Shown in pieces: positions 63,296 through 64,000 of a stretch of DNA of 64,000 bases (position 1 is the stretch's first letter; each line of letters starts with the position of its first letter). The stretch spans positions 17,325 to 81,324 of the forward strand of contig CALVWQ010000006.1 of assembly GCA_944367535.1 (NCBI GenBank), read 5' to 3'. Source of the DNA: an uncultured Clostridia bacterium (GTDB lineage: Bacteria; Bacillota; Clostridia; Christensenellales; Borkfalkiaceae). Both the position numbers and the translations under genes were made by a program. A model generated the notes under the pieces. The model was not told where the DNA came from, ran no database searches, and saw nothing but the letters and a program-made list of their open reading frames with translations.

Positions 63296-64000
63296 TCATT
63301 TTTCCGTTACAAAAGTTTTTCCGTTAAGATAATAAAGAGGGCTTTCCTTCTCAAACGCCAACCCCAGCGAAAAAGCCGTAAGCCTCTGCGATTTCGCGCC
63401 ATTCTTTTTGTTAAATTCCGCATCGCCGTATTTTCCGTCCCCGACTATGGGATAACCTATATAGGCAAGGTGCGCGCGTATCTGATGAGTTTTGCCTGTA
63501 AAGAGTCTGACTTCTAGAACGCTCGTTTCGCCTTCTGACGACAAAACTTTGTAGCCCGTCCTGACCGGCACTGCGCCTTTTACCGGTCTATCGAAAATCT
63601 TAACTCGTGCCTCGTTTTCATCTTTTTTCAGATATGCTTCTAATATGTTTTCGGAAGGCACCGGTTTACCTTTTACGACTGCGCGATATTTTTTTATAAA
63701 AGCATGCTTTTTAAAGCCCGCGAGTAATTCCCGTTCCGCCGCATCGCCTATCGCAAAAATCATTACCCCGGAAGTATTCCTGTCGAGCCTGTGAACAAAA
63801 CGTACGTCGGGAAAAGTTTTTTTAAGTTCTTGGAAAACGCTTTCAGAAAGGCAGCCCTCGTTCTTATCGACAATAACTATGTTGCAATCGGAATAAAGCA
63901 CCGAGAACATTTTTCGCTCGGGCATTGCGAAATAGATTTCAACCGCATCGCCAGCTTTCAGTTCTGCGTCTTTCGATATTCTCTTTCCGTTTACCATGCC
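63296..64000 (-). CDS. RluA-family 23S rRNA pseudouridine synthase (5' end beyond window)
   Basis: About 235 C-terminal residues are visible; the frame is open to the right edge. The visible part starts at the end of an S4 RNA-binding domain (GKRISKDAELKAGDAVEIYF). The catalytic domain has HRLDRNTSG with the active-site Asp, the KKYRAVVKG strand, and RTGYKVL and LFTGKTHQIRAHLAYIGYPIVGD, all RluA-family signatures. S4 plus RluA suggests an RluC/RluD-like enzyme, but the target uridines cannot be assigned. It is co-transcribed with rqcH. Confidence 0.92.
   Translation of the reverse strand, partial: GMVNGKRISKDAELKAGDAVEIYFAMPERKMFSVLYSDCNIVIVDKNEGCLSESVFQELKKTFPDVRFVHRLDRNTSGVMIFAIGDAAERELLAGFKKHAFIKKYRAVVKGKPVPSENILEAYLKKDENEARVKIFDRPVKGAVPVRTGYKVLSSEGETSVLEVRLFTGKTHQIRAHLAYIGYPIVGDGKYGDAEFNKKNGAKSQRLTAFSLGLAFEKESPLYYLNGKTFVTEK

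Overview
The window is a 64 kb piece of a bacterial chromosome, almost certainly from an anaerobic member of the Bacillota (class Clostridia or a close relative). The evidence is gene content and order: rpsO-pnp-ylxY-mlpA, secD-secF-recJ-rel-MBL-hemZ, murB-PHP-whiA-dnaE-pfkA, ytxC-thrS behind a T-box, and one S10-spc-alpha ribosomal supercluster. Zinc-type S14, S4 and L36, a cysteine-type adenylate kinase lid, a PPi-dependent phosphofructokinase and a flavodiiron oxygen scavenger fit the same picture. CwlD-like amidase and YtxC-like genes hint at sporulation ancestry but do not prove sporulation. No tRNA, rRNA, CRISPR array, phage or insertion sequence was recognised.

Layout. 0-0.5 kb: the N-terminal part of a cell-wall amidase, running off the left edge, with three copies of a 13-mer upstream. 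0.9-4.9 kb: an iron alcohol dehydrogenase and two phosphofructokinases (PPi- and ATP-dependent). 4.9-11.1 kb: dnaE, whiA, a PHP hydrolase and murB. 11.1-17.4 kb: a solute-binding-like lipoprotein or exported protein, an M16 protease, a degenerate polysaccharide deacetylase, pnp and rpsO. 17.4-26.3 kb: hemZ, an MBL hydrolase, rel, recJ, secF and secD. 26.4-29.6 kb: a membrane zinc-ribbon protein, a DUF1858 protein and a Wzc-like tyrosine kinase. 29.7-35.5 kb: thrS with its T-box, ytxC and a Ca2+ P-type ATPase. 35.5-40.0 kb is the only plus-strand block: a phosphoribosyltransferase, a two-component system and a four-domain flavodiiron protein. It converges on a ferritin-like protein at 40.1-41.4 kb. 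41.5-57.5 kb: the ribosomal supercluster, read leftward from a consensus promoter and attenuator-like leader before rpsJ to a terminator after rplQ. 57.6-64.0 kb: clpX, clpP, tig, a decayed glycerate kinase, rqcH and a partial RluA-type pseudouridine synthase.

Functionally this is mostly housekeeping: translation, protein export and quality control (SecYDF, Tig, ClpXP, RqcH), RNA turnover (PNPase), the stringent response (Rel) and glycolysis. The accessory interest lies in the oxygen-defence block (two-component system plus flavodiiron fusion facing a ferritin-like diiron protein) and in the RNA-level control signals: the T-box, the rpsJ leader, and a promoter fused to a terminator in front of the DUF1858 gene. 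No obviously novel multi-gene system is present. The best leads are the uncharacterised ferritin-like protein, the rpsJ attenuator, the repeated 13-mer, and the glycerate kinase remnant.
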